The notes below the pieces were generated by a model. It searched no databases and was not told where the DNA came from. It was given only the letters and a program-made list of their open reading frames with translations. This document shows positions 44,243-57,133 of a stretch of DNA of 64,000 nucleotides, piece by piece. Position 1 is the first letter of the stretch. The number at the start of each line of letters is the position of its first letter. A program made the position numbers and the translations under genes. The stretch comes from 39-52-133 sp035531075 (GTDB taxonomy: Bacteria; Pseudomonadota; Gammaproteobacteria; Burkholderiales; Gallionellaceae), in contig DATKTO010000040.1 of assembly GCA_035531075.1 (NCBI GenBank), positions 124,001 to 188,000 of the forward strand, given 5' to 3'.

Positions 44243-44257
44243 TTGATATAATATCAA
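44243..44257. promoter_or_regulatory. Candidate MarR operator
   Basis: TTGATATAATATCAA is a perfect palindrome (7-bp arms around A) between the divergent dsrC-like and marR-like genes, 27 bases before the latter. Size and position fit a MarR dimer site. A matching half-site (TTGATATA) lies at 42533-42540 upstream of the HPP gene. Confidence 0.6.
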
Positions 44258-44283
44258 CGAAATCTTCAACATAATATTTTTAT

Positions 44284-44751
44284 ATGCCCAAAAAAAACCT
44301 CAGCAAGAAAGAGTTTGAAACGCTTTCGCATTTTCGCTATCAGCTGCGCCGCTTCCTTCGTTTCAGCGAGGAAGTGACGCGTGATTTCGGCATTACCCAC
44401 CTGCAATACCTGATGTTGCTGCATATCAAGGGTTTTAAAGGGAGGGAGTGGGCCACCATAGGCGAATTGGCAGAGCTGTTGCAGTCCCATCATCACGGGG
44501 TGGTGTCCCTGGTATCCCGCTGTGAAAAACTGGGACTGGTATACCGGCAGAAAGGTGTGGCTGACAAGCGGGTTATTGAAGTACATCTTACAGCAGCGGG
44601 CGAAAAGGCCGTGTCAAAGCTTGCGCGCATGCACCGTGATGAACTGCTGAACCTGCAGGGCATATTCCAGGTTCCGGGGAGCAGCGATTTGCTTGAGGAA
44701 GAAGCCGATGACGAAAAGCCGAGAAAGCGCATGGCTTCTGCCGGGGCTTAA
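44284..44751 (+). CDS. MarR-family transcriptional regulator
   Basis: 155 residues with the MarR winged helix: FGITHLQYLMLLHIKGF, TIGELAELLQSHHHGVVSLV and the wing LGLVYRQKGVADKRVIEVHL, followed by a helical dimerisation tail. It contains no cysteine. Probably controls itself and the divergent DsrC-like gene through the palindrome between them. No ribosome-binding site is visible before the ATG; the leader may be very short. Confidence 0.87.
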   Translation: MPKKNLSKKEFETLSHFRYQLRRFLRFSEEVTRDFGITHLQYLMLLHIKGFKGREWATIGELAELLQSHHHGVVSLVSRCEKLGLVYRQKGVADKRVIEVHLTAAGEKAVSKLARMHRDELLNLQGIFQVPGSSDLLEEEADDEKPRKRMASAGA

Positions 44752-44818
44752 CCCGGGATGAGGGATAGCCAGTAACGCTTCCCGGCACAAAGTCGAGACC
44801 TGGTCCCGGCCATGAATA

Positions 44819-45355
44819 TCAGGCTTGCGGCAGCGTTACACCGCGACGCGCAGCCATTTTTTTGCCTATGCCATGCAATTGCTGCTCGTTCAAAAGCCGG
44901 GCAGAGAGCGGCAGCAATTTTGTATTTTCGAGCATGATGTGGCGGCCATATGCAAGGCTGAAATCGGCGACAATATTGCGTTCAAGCGTGGCAGACTTGC
45001 CGTCCGCAATGCCCTGCAACTGGCTGCGCAAATTCAGCCATGCCGCTTCCATTGCCTGATGGTCGTCCAGCAAGCGCTTGATCAGATCCTCGGCATCGGC
45101 GTTTTGCGTGGCGCGCAACAGCGGGAACAGATCCTCCTCTTCATCCTGGTGATGAAACTTTCCGGCGGTGTCAAAATAGCGCATGATCGCCTGGGCAGCC
45201 TGTTGCGCCTGTGCATCGCAGCCATGCATGGGCAGGTGGCTCATCAGTTTTTGCAGCGTGGCGCACTGGTCCATAATGCGCTCATGGCAGGCATGCAGCA
45301 TATCAAGCGGTGAATCAAAAGTGGGCGCCGGAGCTTTGCTGGGTAGGTTCATCAT
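44819..45355 (-). CDS. Hemerythrin-like HHE domain protein
   Basis: 178 residues, four-helix hemerythrin fold. Candidate iron ligands: His24 (HERIMD), His68/His69 with Glu72-74 (KFHHQDEEEDLFP), His99 (DDHQAM), His139 and Glu143 (YGRHIMLENTKLLP). Such proteins bind oxygen or nitric oxide or help repair iron sites. I took the ATG pair at 45355. It follows the K+ channel gene on the same strand with a 50-base gap. Confidence 0.85.
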   Translation of the reverse strand: MMNLPSKAPAPTFDSPLDMLHACHERIMDQCATLQKLMSHLPMHGCDAQAQQAAQAIMRYFDTAGKFHHQDEEEDLFPLLRATQNADAEDLIKRLLDDHQAMEAAWLNLRSQLQGIADGKSATLERNIVADFSLAYGRHIMLENTKLLPLSARLLNEQQLHGIGKKMAARRGVTLPQA

Positions 45356-45405
45356 GATGTGTGCTTTCTTGTCGCGTTGAATTGGATGGGCGAGATTGCC
45401 GAAAC

Positions 45406-46209
45406 TTACTGTTTGAGTTCGCCGCCGCAATGGGGGCAGGTCTTGTTCATCTCTCTCTCTCTGGATTGCTCGATGAGCGCGGAAGCCAGGATCGCACTGG
45501 GCAGCGCAAAAAATCCTATGCCCAGTGCGGCAAAAAATGCGGCGATGAATTTGCCGATGGTGGTGATCGGGTATACATCGCCGTAGCCTACCGTTGTCAT
45601 CGTCATGATACCCCACCACATCGAGGCGGGTATGCTGGAGAATGCCTTGGGCTGTGCATCATGCTCGGCAAAATAGGCCAGTGAAGAGCAGATGATGAGC
45701 AGCACAAACATGATGGTGCCCGCTATCAGGAACTCCGCTTTTTTGGAGCTTGCCGCCTGCCAGATTGAATGCAGGGCCAGATTGTAGCGGGGGATATGCA
45801 GCAGGCGCACCACCCTGAACAGCCTGAGCATGCGCAAAAAGCGCAAATCCAGGCCGCCCAGCAACAGCAGGGAAGGCAGAAAGGCCGCCAGGTCGAACAG
45901 CGCCATCGGACTCAGCATGTAGCGCAGGCGCCCGCCCAGCGGATGTTTGTATTTCGGGTTGAGAGTGGCGCTCCATACACGCAGCAGATATTCCACCATA
46001 AACAATGCCACTGAAAACAGCTCGAATGCCAGGAAATAAACCCGCCATGCAAGGTAAAGCTCATCCATGGTTTCCAGCATCATGGCCAGCACGTTCAGTA
46101 TGATCAGGGATGCCAGGCTGATATTGAACAATGACGCCCACGGCTCAATCGCATGCAGTCCCTGCAGCATGTTATAAAGACGTTGTTTGAGGGGTGGCGC
46201 TTTACTCAT
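45406..46209 (-). CDS. Voltage-gated-type potassium channel with zinc-ribbon tail
   Basis: 267 residues, six membrane segments. S4 is an Arg ladder (LRFLRMLRLFRVVRLLHI), and the pore loop has the K+ selectivity filter TMTTVGYGDVYP. After S6 the tail ends in CPHCGGEL, half of a zinc ribbon, which could tetramerise around a metal or sense redox state. The family is common in bacteria but physiological roles are mostly unknown. Confidence 0.88.
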   Translation of the reverse strand: MSKAPPLKQRLYNMLQGLHAIEPWASLFNISLASLIILNVLAMMLETMDELYLAWRVYFLAFELFSVALFMVEYLLRVWSATLNPKYKHPLGGRLRYMLSPMALFDLAAFLPSLLLLGGLDLRFLRMLRLFRVVRLLHIPRYNLALHSIWQAASSKKAEFLIAGTIMFVLLIICSSLAYFAEHDAQPKAFSSIPASMWWGIMTMTTVGYGDVYPITTIGKFIAAFFAALGIGFFALPSAILASALIEQSREREMNKTCPHCGGELKQ

Positions 46210-46242
46210 GGGGCAATTGTATCAAGCAATCCGCTTGAGTGC

Positions 46243-47079
46243 TTAGCCGCCAAACAGGGTGACCAGCCCATCCAGCCCGACGTAGTTGAAGGCGTAAGTC
46301 GCCTGCGAGCGCACCACCGGCTTGGCGTGATAGGCAATGCTCACGCTGGCCTGTGCCATCATCTTCAGGTCATTCGCGCCATCGCCCATCGCAATCACCT
46401 GCTTGCTGCCCAGCGCCAGCTCGTCGCGCGTGTGCACCAGGAAATCGGCCTTGCCCTGCGCGTCGAGGATCTTGCCCAGCACCTTGCCGGTAAGCTTGCC
46501 GTTCACGATCTCCAGCGTATTGGCATGGGCAAAGTCCAGCCCCAGGCGCGCTTTCAGTCTCTCGGTGAAGTATACAAAGCCCCCTGATACCAGCAGGGTC
46601 TTGATGCCGTGCTCCTTCAGCTTCGCCAGCATCGTTTCCGCACCGGGGCTCAACTGCAGGCGCTCGTCATATGCCCGCTGCAGCGCGCTTTCCTCCAGCC
46701 CTTCCAGCAGCGCCACGCGGCGGCGCAGGCTCTCGGCAAAATCGATCTCGCCGCGCATCGCCGCCTCGGTGATCGCCGACACCTGCGGCTTCAGGTGATA
46801 CATGTCCGCGATCTCGTCGATGCACTCGATGGTGATCAGGGTCGAGTCCATATCCATCACCACCAGCCCGAAGTCGGAAAGATGCTGGCCGGGCCGCACA
46901 AAGCCGTAGTCCAGGCCGTGCTCGTGGCAATACTCCGCAATGCTGTCGTGCGGCTTGGCGTCCACCAGACGGTAGGCATGGCTGCCGATCTGTTCGGTGC
47001 GCGTCGCCAGCGTCAGGTCGCTGAGGCGTTTCAGTTGGGCGGCGGGTATGTCTTGCAGGGCTTGGATGATCAGGTTCAT
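46243..47079 (-). CDS. serB: Phosphoserine phosphatase
   Basis: 278 residues from the ATG at 47079. HAD-superfamily catalytic motif DMDSTLITIECIDE (nucleophile and acid Asp), motif II Ser in LLVSGGFVYF, Lys in the late GKADFLVHTRDE region and motif III AMGDGANDLKMM. The N-terminal about 70 residues form the usual ACT-like regulatory domain. Makes serine from phosphoserine in the cytoplasm. Confidence 0.95.
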   Translation of the reverse strand: MNLIIQALQDIPAAQLKRLSDLTLATRTEQIGSHAYRLVDAKPHDSIAEYCHEHGLDYGFVRPGQHLSDFGLVVMDMDSTLITIECIDEIADMYHLKPQVSAITEAAMRGEIDFAESLRRRVALLEGLEESALQRAYDERLQLSPGAETMLAKLKEHGIKTLLVSGGFVYFTERLKARLGLDFAHANTLEIVNGKLTGKVLGKILDAQGKADFLVHTRDELALGSKQVIAMGDGANDLKMMAQASVSIAYHAKPVVRSQATYAFNYVGLDGLVTLFGG

Positions 47080-47348
47080 GTAATTGCTTCGTAATAAATG
47101 CAAGATGCTCAATGCTTGCAAGACAGTGTATTGGGAGGGCTAAGTCGCATATTTTAACGGAATATCGATCACGGTGTTTGTTAAGCCATGAGGTCAATTC
47201 GCAAGGTTGCCGGCTGGCGCGATAACTTAAGCCTGCATAAGTTATCTTCTCCCCCTGTTTTGACGTTTCCGCGAGTATGAATAATTGTGCCGGGCCCGCT
47301 AGTGATGAGACTGTGCAATGCGTTTTGCAGTGATGGTTTCTTCTTCGC

Positions 47349-49070
47349 TCAGCTTCCTTTGATAGATCCGATTTTATAGTGAGACGTTGCGAGCCAGATT
47401 TTCAGTTGCTCGCAAGGTAAGGGTTTGCTGATGAAGTATCCCTGAATTACGTCACAGCCAAGCGTGGCAAGCGCGTCGTAGACTTCTCTGGTTTCCACGC
47501 CTTCGGCCACCACAGTGAGACCGAAATTATGCCCAAAATCGATAATGGTACGCACGATCATCGCGTCTTGTTCATCGGTAAGCATGTTGGTCACAAACGA
47601 TTTGTCGATCTTGAGCTCGTTGACCGGCAGCCGCTTGATGCTGGACATGGAAGTGTAGCCGGTACCAAAATCGTCAATGGAAAGCAATGTGCCAATGCTG
47701 CTCAGCGCGGCAAGATTTTCTTCGGCTCGTTTGGGTTCGAGTACGATCGCGCTCTCGGTGACCTCGAGCATTAACTGGCCGGGTTCGGTGCCGGTTGCCC
47801 GGAGTACTTCGGTAATCATTTGGGGCAGATGCGGATCGTGCAAGGAACGCGCAGAGAGGTTTACGCTTACGCGCAGTTGCGCGCCTTCGCGGTGCCCGCT
47901 TTGGCAGTGAGTCAACGCGTCGGCCAGTACCCATCGAGTCAATGGTCCGATGAGGCCGGTTTGCTCGGCAGTTAAAATAAATTTGTCAGGGGGGATCAGT
48001 CCAAAGCGGGGGTGTTGCCAGCGCACCAGTGCTTCTGCGCCGACGATTGCACCAGTTTTGAGGCTAATCTTGGGCTGAAAATGCAGCAGAAGCTGATTGT
48101 GTTCGATTGCGGTGCGCAATTCCGCCATGAGGCCGAGCCGCTCGGGGCTGTGAAGATTGAATTCAGACTCGTAGATGGCGTAGTCGCTGGCCATTTGTTT
48201 GGCACGATACATCGCAATATCCGCCCTCTGCAACAGCGCATTGGCATCGTTGGCGTGTTTGGGCATCATCGCCACGCCGATGCTGGCTTCGACGACAATG
48301 GGTATCCCGTCTACCATGAATGGCAGTTCCAGTGAGTCATGCAGGTTTTTGATAACGTGCCGCACGTCGTCTGCAGCCGCTAGCCGTGGCAGCAGAATGC
48401 CGAATTCGTCGCCGCCGAGACGCGCTACTACATCTTGTTCAAACAACGTGCTACGCAATCGCAGGCCAACCTGCTGTAACAGATTGTCGCCGCAATCGTG
48501 GCCAAGGGTATCGTTTACGTCCTTGAAACGGTCAAGATCCATCAGCAACAGCGCAATTGGACGTTGTTCACGTTGTGCATCAAGCAGCGCGGTCTGCACC
48601 AGCTCGCCAAATCGTATGCGATTGGGCAAGTTTGTCACTGGATCGATATAGGCAAGCCGATAGATGGTTGCGTCAGCATGACGCCTTTCATGCCGCACCA
48701 CCGCGTCGCGCAGCTCTCGCTCGACAGCAGGTACCAGCCGCTTCAGATTGCCCTTCAGGAAATAGTCGTGGGCGCCCAGCTTCATCGCCTCCACAGCGCG
48801 ATCCTCACCGATAGTCCCTGAAACAATGATAAAAGGGATGTCTTTTTCGGTGTTATGCAACAACTCCAGTGCGGCAAATGCGTTAAAGTAAGGCATGCTG
48901 AAATCCGAAATGACCAGGTCCCAAGTGTCTGAGCTGAGTGCCCCAAGCATGGCCTCGGCCGTCTCGACCCGTATGTGAAACGGATTGAATCCACCGCGCC
49001 GCAACTCGCGCAGCAGCAGGGCGGCGTCGTCTTCAGAGTCTTCAACTATCAAGGTTCGCAACAATTTCAT
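47349..49070 (-). CDS. Response regulator with GGDEF and EAL domains
   Basis: 573 residues: receiver (1-125; TLIVEDSEDDAALLLRELRR, Asp in LVISDFSMPY), GGDEF (about 150-300; motif VVARLGGDEFGILLPRL is intact) and EAL (about 315-565; GAEALVRWQHP and the DDFGTGYTSM loop are intact). Both cyclic-di-GMP synthesis and hydrolysis are possible. Last gene of a signalling trio; five bases after the single-domain receiver. Confidence 0.93.
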   Translation of the reverse strand: MKLLRTLIVEDSEDDAALLLRELRRGGFNPFHIRVETAEAMLGALSSDTWDLVISDFSMPYFNAFAALELLHNTEKDIPFIIVSGTIGEDRAVEAMKLGAHDYFLKGNLKRLVPAVERELRDAVVRHERRHADATIYRLAYIDPVTNLPNRIRFGELVQTALLDAQREQRPIALLLMDLDRFKDVNDTLGHDCGDNLLQQVGLRLRSTLFEQDVVARLGGDEFGILLPRLAAADDVRHVIKNLHDSLELPFMVDGIPIVVEASIGVAMMPKHANDANALLQRADIAMYRAKQMASDYAIYESEFNLHSPERLGLMAELRTAIEHNQLLLHFQPKISLKTGAIVGAEALVRWQHPRFGLIPPDKFILTAEQTGLIGPLTRWVLADALTHCQSGHREGAQLRVSVNLSARSLHDPHLPQMITEVLRATGTEPGQLMLEVTESAIVLEPKRAEENLAALSSIGTLLSIDDFGTGYTSMSSIKRLPVNELKIDKSFVTNMLTDEQDAMIVRTIIDFGHNFGLTVVAEGVETREVYDALATLGCDVIQGYFISKPLPCEQLKIWLATSHYKIGSIKGS

Positions 49071-49075
49071 CTCGT

Positions 49076-49510
49076 TCAGTGCCTGTTTGATTGGGGGATT
49101 TCATTTAACACCAGCCAGTAGAGACCAAGCTGCCGGACTGCTTCCACGAACTGGTCGAAGTCAACCGGCTTGCGGATGTAGCTATTGGTGCCTAGGCGAT
49201 AGCCGTTGACGAGGTCCTGTTCCTCCTTCGAAGAGGTCAGGATCACCACTGGCTGCAAGCAGGTTCGCTGGTCGGCGCGGATGCGCCGCAGCACTTCCAG
49301 CCCGTTAATTTTGGGCAGCTTCAGGTCCAGCAGCACCACGGTCGGTGCGGGACGTGTGAATGCACCTTCACCAAAAAAGTAGTCAAGGGCTTGCTGGCCG
49401 TCGCGCACCACAGTCACTTCATTTGTGATGTTGTTCTTCCTGAGCGCCCGCAGTGTCAACACCTCGTCATCGGGATTGTCTTCAACCAGCAGAATGGTCT
49501 TTTGATGCAT
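49076..49510 (-). CDS. Single-domain response regulator (Rcp1-like)
   Basis: 144 residues, receiver only: ILLVEDNPDDEVLTLRALRK, phospho-Asp in VVLLDLKLPKINGLEVL, Thr in ILTSSKEEQD and Lys in YIRKPVDFDQF. Of the type that takes phosphate from large sensor kinases and passes it on. GGAGGC precedes the ATG. Lies between the sensor kinase and the GGDEF-EAL protein, so probably links the two. Confidence 0.9.
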   Translation of the reverse strand: MHQKTILLVEDNPDDEVLTLRALRKNNITNEVTVVRDGQQALDYFFGEGAFTRPAPTVVLLDLKLPKINGLEVLRRIRADQRTCLQPVVILTSSKEEQDLVNGYRLGTNSYIRKPVDFDQFVEAVRQLGLYWLVLNEIPQSNRH

Positions 49511-49541
49511 GGGAGAGCCTCCTTAATTCCGCGCCAAGCGG

Positions 49542-52175
49542 TCACATGGATAATTGGCTTGGTAGTGTGAAATAGAACGTGGCCCCCTGATCGGGCATGC
49601 CTATAGCACGAACTTGTCCGCCGTGACGGTGAATGATGCGTTGCACCGTGGCCAACCCGACGCCGGTGCCGGGGAATTCGGCGGCGGTGTGCAGGCGTTG
49701 GAATACACCGAATAACTTGTCGGCGTGGTGCATGTCGAAGCCCGTGCCGTTATCGCGCACGAAAAACTCCGGTGTGCAATCGGCGTTAAGTGTCGCGTTG
49801 AATTCGATCTTCGCATTTGCCGTTTTGCCGATGAACTTCCAGGCATTGCTGAGCAGGTTGACCAGCACTACACGCAGTAGCCGCTCATCGCCTACTGCGA
49901 TCAATCCGGGTTCGACATGCCAGTCTACCTTGCGCGCCGGTTCGTTTTGCTGAAGCTCCTCAAGTACGTTGGCGACGAGCAAGCTGAGGTCGACATTCTC
50001 GCGCTTCATCTCTACGCGTGTCACGCGCGACAGCGTGAGCATATCGTCAATAAGTTGGCCCATGCGTTGGGTGGCACCGCGCACGCGGTTGAGATAATTC
50101 TGGGCTTGTTCATCCAATCGGTCGGCGTAATCCTCAAGCAAGGCTTGGCTGAAACCGTCAATGGCGCGTAGCGGCGCGCGCAGGTCGTGCGATACAGAAT
50201 AGCTGAAGGCCTCAAGTTCCTTGTTGGCGGCGGCCAGTTCGGAGGTGCGATCGACTATGCGACGCTCGAGGTTGATGTTGAGCTGGTGGATTTCTTTCTC
50301 TGCGCGCTTTTGCTCGGTGATGTCCTGGAATGAGCCCCACACCTTGACGATCATGCCGTCCTCTATGACGGGCTGACCGATAGTTCGCACCCATTTGTGT
50401 TTCCCCTTTGCAGTAATAATCTCCAGTTCCAGGTCGTATGGTTTGGCATGTTCTATTGCATCCTTGACGGCGGCTTCTATTATTTTCCGGGAATCCTCAC
50501 AGTAAAACTTTATGCCTGTTTCGACACCAGTCGGATCTTTTGGATCCGTGTCGTGAATTCTGGCCACCTCGTCCGTCCACGTCGCATTCAGGGTCCGGGC
50601 ATCGAACTCCCATCCGCCCACCTTGGCCATTGCGCCCACCATGGTCAGTAATTTATCCTGTTGCTGCAGCGCCTGTTCAATATGCTTGCGTTTGGTGATG
50701 TCGCGCAGAACGACGGTGTACACCGTGTGGCCGTCCTCTATGAATTTGGAGATGCTAGCCTCTGCCGGAAACACCGACTCGTCTTTGCGCCGACCAGAGA
50801 TCTCACGCCCGCCACCCATTACGCGCGTCACCCCCGATTCCCGGCCAAAGGAGCAGATGTAATCGCGGTGTATGGTGGCAATGTCCGTAGGAAGTAGCAG
50901 GTCGAGCGGTTTCCCGAGCACGTCGACTGGGGCATGCCCGAAAATTTGCATAGCAGTGTGATTGTAAGCGATGATACGCTGATCTTCGTCCACGCTGATG
51001 ATGGCGTCGGCCGCCAAGTTGACAATGTTCGTGAACCGCGCCTCGCTTGCGCGCTCGCGGCGCTCCCGTTCCTCGATTGATTGCGCCATCTCGTCAAAGA
51101 CGCGGGCCAGTTGGCCAAATTCGTCCGAGGTATGTGGCAGCTTGGTGCGTACGCTCAGATTGCCAGACCCGAAGCGCCGCGCTGCATCCATTAGCGCCTT
51201 TACCGGGCGCAGTACCAGCGTTCGGCTGCCCACCAGGACCATCATGATCATTGCGGCGGTGACTAGCATCATCAACAGCTGGGCGCGTGACAGCAGCGCG
51301 TTCGTGTTAGCGTAAACGGTGTCTGTTGGGATGCCGGCGCTGACGTAAATCTGTTTTGCTGCGGTGGAATAGGAGGGTTTGAACACGTACAGCCGCTCCA
51401 CCCCGTCCACATCGGTTTCCTCGGCGGTGCCCTCCTTGTCTTGGGTGAGGAGGGTTCGGATCAATGGTGCATTCGCCAGCGTCTTGCCGATCCATTGTCC
51501 CGGATCAGGATAACGCGCCAGGATCGTGCCGTGATTGTCCAGGATAGAGAGCGTTGAGCCTTGGGGCAGGCTCGTAGATTCAATCAGACCGTTGGTCAGC
51601 GCGCCAAGGTCAAGAGAAATGAACACCACCGCTCTGGGTTTGCCGGTCGCGTCCAGCACCGGGTAAGAGAGGTTGGCGCTGCCTTTGCCGGTCACTCGTC
51701 CGATCTGATAGTCACCGATGACGAAGGCGCGTGTTGACATGGCTTCCTTGAAGTAACGCCGGTCGGAGAGATTGGGCCGCTTGTTCATTGGGACGGCACT
51801 GCAGCGCAGCGTTCCGTCCGGGTCAATCACCCCCAAATTGGCATAGAGCAGATTTTGTTTGAGCAGGGCCGCGAACGCCTGGTTACACAGCGTCGCCAAT
51901 TCGGGACGACGAACGAATGGAAGCTGTGCGAAGTTGAGCAGCTGTTGCCGGCTAAGCTCGATGAAGTTTTTCTGTTGCAGTGCCACCAGGCCTGTTAACG
52001 CTCGAGCGTCTCCCTGGGCTTTATCCGCTGCTTGTTGGCGAACTTCAAAGACGGCATAAAATATAAAGCTGTAAACGGGAAGGAAAGAGAGCAAAAGAAG
52101 CAGCAACAGCCTAACTCGTAGGCTCGATAGCCGGGGAATCCATGTGCTGAACTGTTCGTTGAAACCTGCGTACAC
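49542..52175 (-). CDS. Multi-domain sensor histidine kinase (Cache-HAMP-PAS-PAS)
   Basis: 877 residues from a GTG at 52175, preceded by AAGGAGGA. Membrane helix at about 22-45, extracytoplasmic Cache-type sensor (about 46-290), second helix at about 293-315, HAMP (about 316-370), two PAS/PAC domains (about 385-640; e.g. IISVDEDQRIIAYNHTAMQI), HisKA with phospho-His in SYSVSHDLRAPLRAID and HATPase with FFVRDNGTGFD. Sensing is likely of a small periplasmic ligand. Heads the trio with the receiver and GGDEF-EAL genes. Confidence 0.92.
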   Translation of the reverse strand: MYAGFNEQFSTWIPRLSSLRVRLLLLLLLSFLPVYSFIFYAVFEVRQQAADKAQGDARALTGLVALQQKNFIELSRQQLLNFAQLPFVRRPELATLCNQAFAALLKQNLLYANLGVIDPDGTLRCSAVPMNKRPNLSDRRYFKEAMSTRAFVIGDYQIGRVTGKGSANLSYPVLDATGKPRAVVFISLDLGALTNGLIESTSLPQGSTLSILDNHGTILARYPDPGQWIGKTLANAPLIRTLLTQDKEGTAEETDVDGVERLYVFKPSYSTAAKQIYVSAGIPTDTVYANTNALLSRAQLLMMLVTAAMIMMVLVGSRTLVLRPVKALMDAARRFGSGNLSVRTKLPHTSDEFGQLARVFDEMAQSIEERERRERASEARFTNIVNLAADAIISVDEDQRIIAYNHTAMQIFGHAPVDVLGKPLDLLLPTDIATIHRDYICSFGRESGVTRVMGGGREISGRRKDESVFPAEASISKFIEDGHTVYTVVLRDITKRKHIEQALQQQDKLLTMVGAMAKVGGWEFDARTLNATWTDEVARIHDTDPKDPTGVETGIKFYCEDSRKIIEAAVKDAIEHAKPYDLELEIITAKGKHKWVRTIGQPVIEDGMIVKVWGSFQDITEQKRAEKEIHQLNINLERRIVDRTSELAAANKELEAFSYSVSHDLRAPLRAIDGFSQALLEDYADRLDEQAQNYLNRVRGATQRMGQLIDDMLTLSRVTRVEMKRENVDLSLLVANVLEELQQNEPARKVDWHVEPGLIAVGDERLLRVVLVNLLSNAWKFIGKTANAKIEFNATLNADCTPEFFVRDNGTGFDMHHADKLFGVFQRLHTAAEFPGTGVGLATVQRIIHRHGGQVRAIGMPDQGATFYFTLPSQLSM

Positions 52176-52355
52176 AGATTCCTCCTTCTTCTCAGTGAGG
52201 ACAGGCGTTTTTTTCGTTAGTTCGGTGTGAAATTAACCTTAAAAATACCTGTGTAAAATACTAGGATATATGCAAGCTAGCGACAATTCAAGCGCGTGGT
52301 GAAAATGGGTATTTAGCGTGCGATATGTTGATCAGAAATTGAAAGTTGACTTGTT

Positions 52356-52511
52356 TTACGTTAATTCTTTAAAGAAATTCTTGATTGCCAGCACCCGCTG
52401 CGTGAGATCGCTGTATTTTAACTCTATCCGCAGCTTGTCCGGCCCGCTCAGTTTTACATGGAGATTGCTCTGGATCATGGTGATGATCTTCATCGGAGCG
52501 ATCGGCGGGCT
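52356..52511 (-). pseudogene. Duplicated fragment of the mfd 3' end
   Basis: This stretch encodes on the - strand PMKIITMIQSNLHVKLSGPD and continues to the stop codon at 52356 as the last about 50 residues of Mfd. The true copy ends at 53603. By eye the DNA agrees at roughly nine positions in ten over about 155 bases, and the similarity stops abruptly upstream of the PPI codons. It is a partial duplication in the same orientation, separated from mfd by the nuclease gene at 52540-53520. Confidence 0.88.
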
Positions 52512-52539
52512 GTATAAACCATATCTGCAAAGAAGTGTT

Positions 52540-53520
52540 TTAGACTAGCGTCGAAAAGTGGTGCCCCAGATTCTGGGCGTTGACGAAGGTCATGCCATGC
52601 ATCGCACTTAACCCCTTGGCCTGCTCCATGTCTATGTCTGCAATGCAGAGGATGAAGTATTTGGGTTCGATATTCAGGCGTTTGCGCAGCGAAATGTATT
52701 TGTCCAGATCCTGACGGAATTCGCCGGTTTTGCATTCAATATAAAGTGGACGAGTCTTGTTGAGGAGAAAAAATACGTCCATCTCGCGTCTTTCGCCGGG
52801 TTGTAGCTCAATGACAAGATTGCGTGCGCAGGAAAACTCAACTTTACGTTCCTGGCTGATGCGCAAACAAACCATTAGCGCATGCCATTCCAGCCATTCG
52901 CCCGAGAAAAAACGTCTGACACTGGGCGCATTTTGCAGCACAAGTCGTATGTTTTTTTCTTCCCGGTTAACAATGCAGCGGGCAAGCAACGAATACTCGT
53001 GAAGTTTGCGTGCAAAGCTCTCCAGCGCCTGCGCATCCTCGGCTGTTTTCTTGTCCAGATGTAGCAGCGTGCTGGTGTATTCCTTGAGTTGGGCAAAACG
53101 AATGCGTTCGCAGATTTCACCCAGCAGGTCGAAGTCGTTGCCGATGGCAACCGCGGCTTCGTCAAAAAATCCCGTGGTATCAACTGCGTCCATATTGACT
53201 GAGGCGGTTATGTTTTTGCTGCGCAACCAGTCGATGATGGGCTTGTGCTGCGCTTCCGAGCTGAGTAAATCCGAGTTGTGAATATTAAACGCGCTATCCG
53301 CAACCTGGGTGGCTTGAGGTGTAGCTGCTGGCGTTGCGGCACGCAATGTTTTGAGTTCATTGCGTTGGGCAAAATACTGGTCGAACAGTTTGCTCAAAAA
53401 ATAAATGGTGTCGTAGATGGGCGATGAGGTTTCGCAACGTGAACAACTGGTTTGCGTGCCGACCATTTCGCGTTCATGTTCGGTGAGTGTGCCGCAACTG
53501 TTGCATCTGGATATGGCCAT
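52540..53520 (-). CDS. Zinc-ribbon PD-(D/E)XK nuclease, Card1/Can2 (DUF1887)-like
   Basis: 326 residues. An N-terminal zinc ribbon (Cys6, Cys9, Cys26, Cys29) leads to a helical middle and a C-terminal restriction-endonuclease-like domain: GEWLEW (Glu208, Glu211), EMDVFF (Asp248) and YIECKTGE (Glu262, Lys264), in the E...D...ExK order of PD-(D/E)XK enzymes. The GEWLE start and the IECKTG core recall the nuclease part of Card1/Can2 proteins of type III CRISPR systems, but no CARF-like sensor domain is recognised and there is no CRISPR array here. Target (DNA or RNA) unknown. Lies between mfd and the duplicated mfd tail. Confidence 0.65.
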   Translation of the reverse strand: MAISRCNSCGTLTEHEREMVGTQTSCSRCETSSPIYDTIYFLSKLFDQYFAQRNELKTLRAATPAATPQATQVADSAFNIHNSDLLSSEAQHKPIIDWLRSKNITASVNMDAVDTTGFFDEAAVAIGNDFDLLGEICERIRFAQLKEYTSTLLHLDKKTAEDAQALESFARKLHEYSLLARCIVNREEKNIRLVLQNAPSVRRFFSGEWLEWHALMVCLRISQERKVEFSCARNLVIELQPGERREMDVFFLLNKTRPLYIECKTGEFRQDLDKYISLRKRLNIEPKYFILCIADIDMEQAKGLSAMHGMTFVNAQNLGHHFSTLV

Positions 53521-53602
53521 GGTGTCGACTCGCTAATTAAACGGGCCCGATACTATCATCAGTGACTTGGTATTAACAAATGAGTTCACAACCGATGACA
53601 CT

Positions 53603-57133
<3,531 letters not shown>

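Noticed and set aside
52318..52548. A + strand protein at the mfd tail copy
   Set aside because: It is the complement of the duplicated mfd 3' end; the equivalent frame exists opposite the true mfd end as well.
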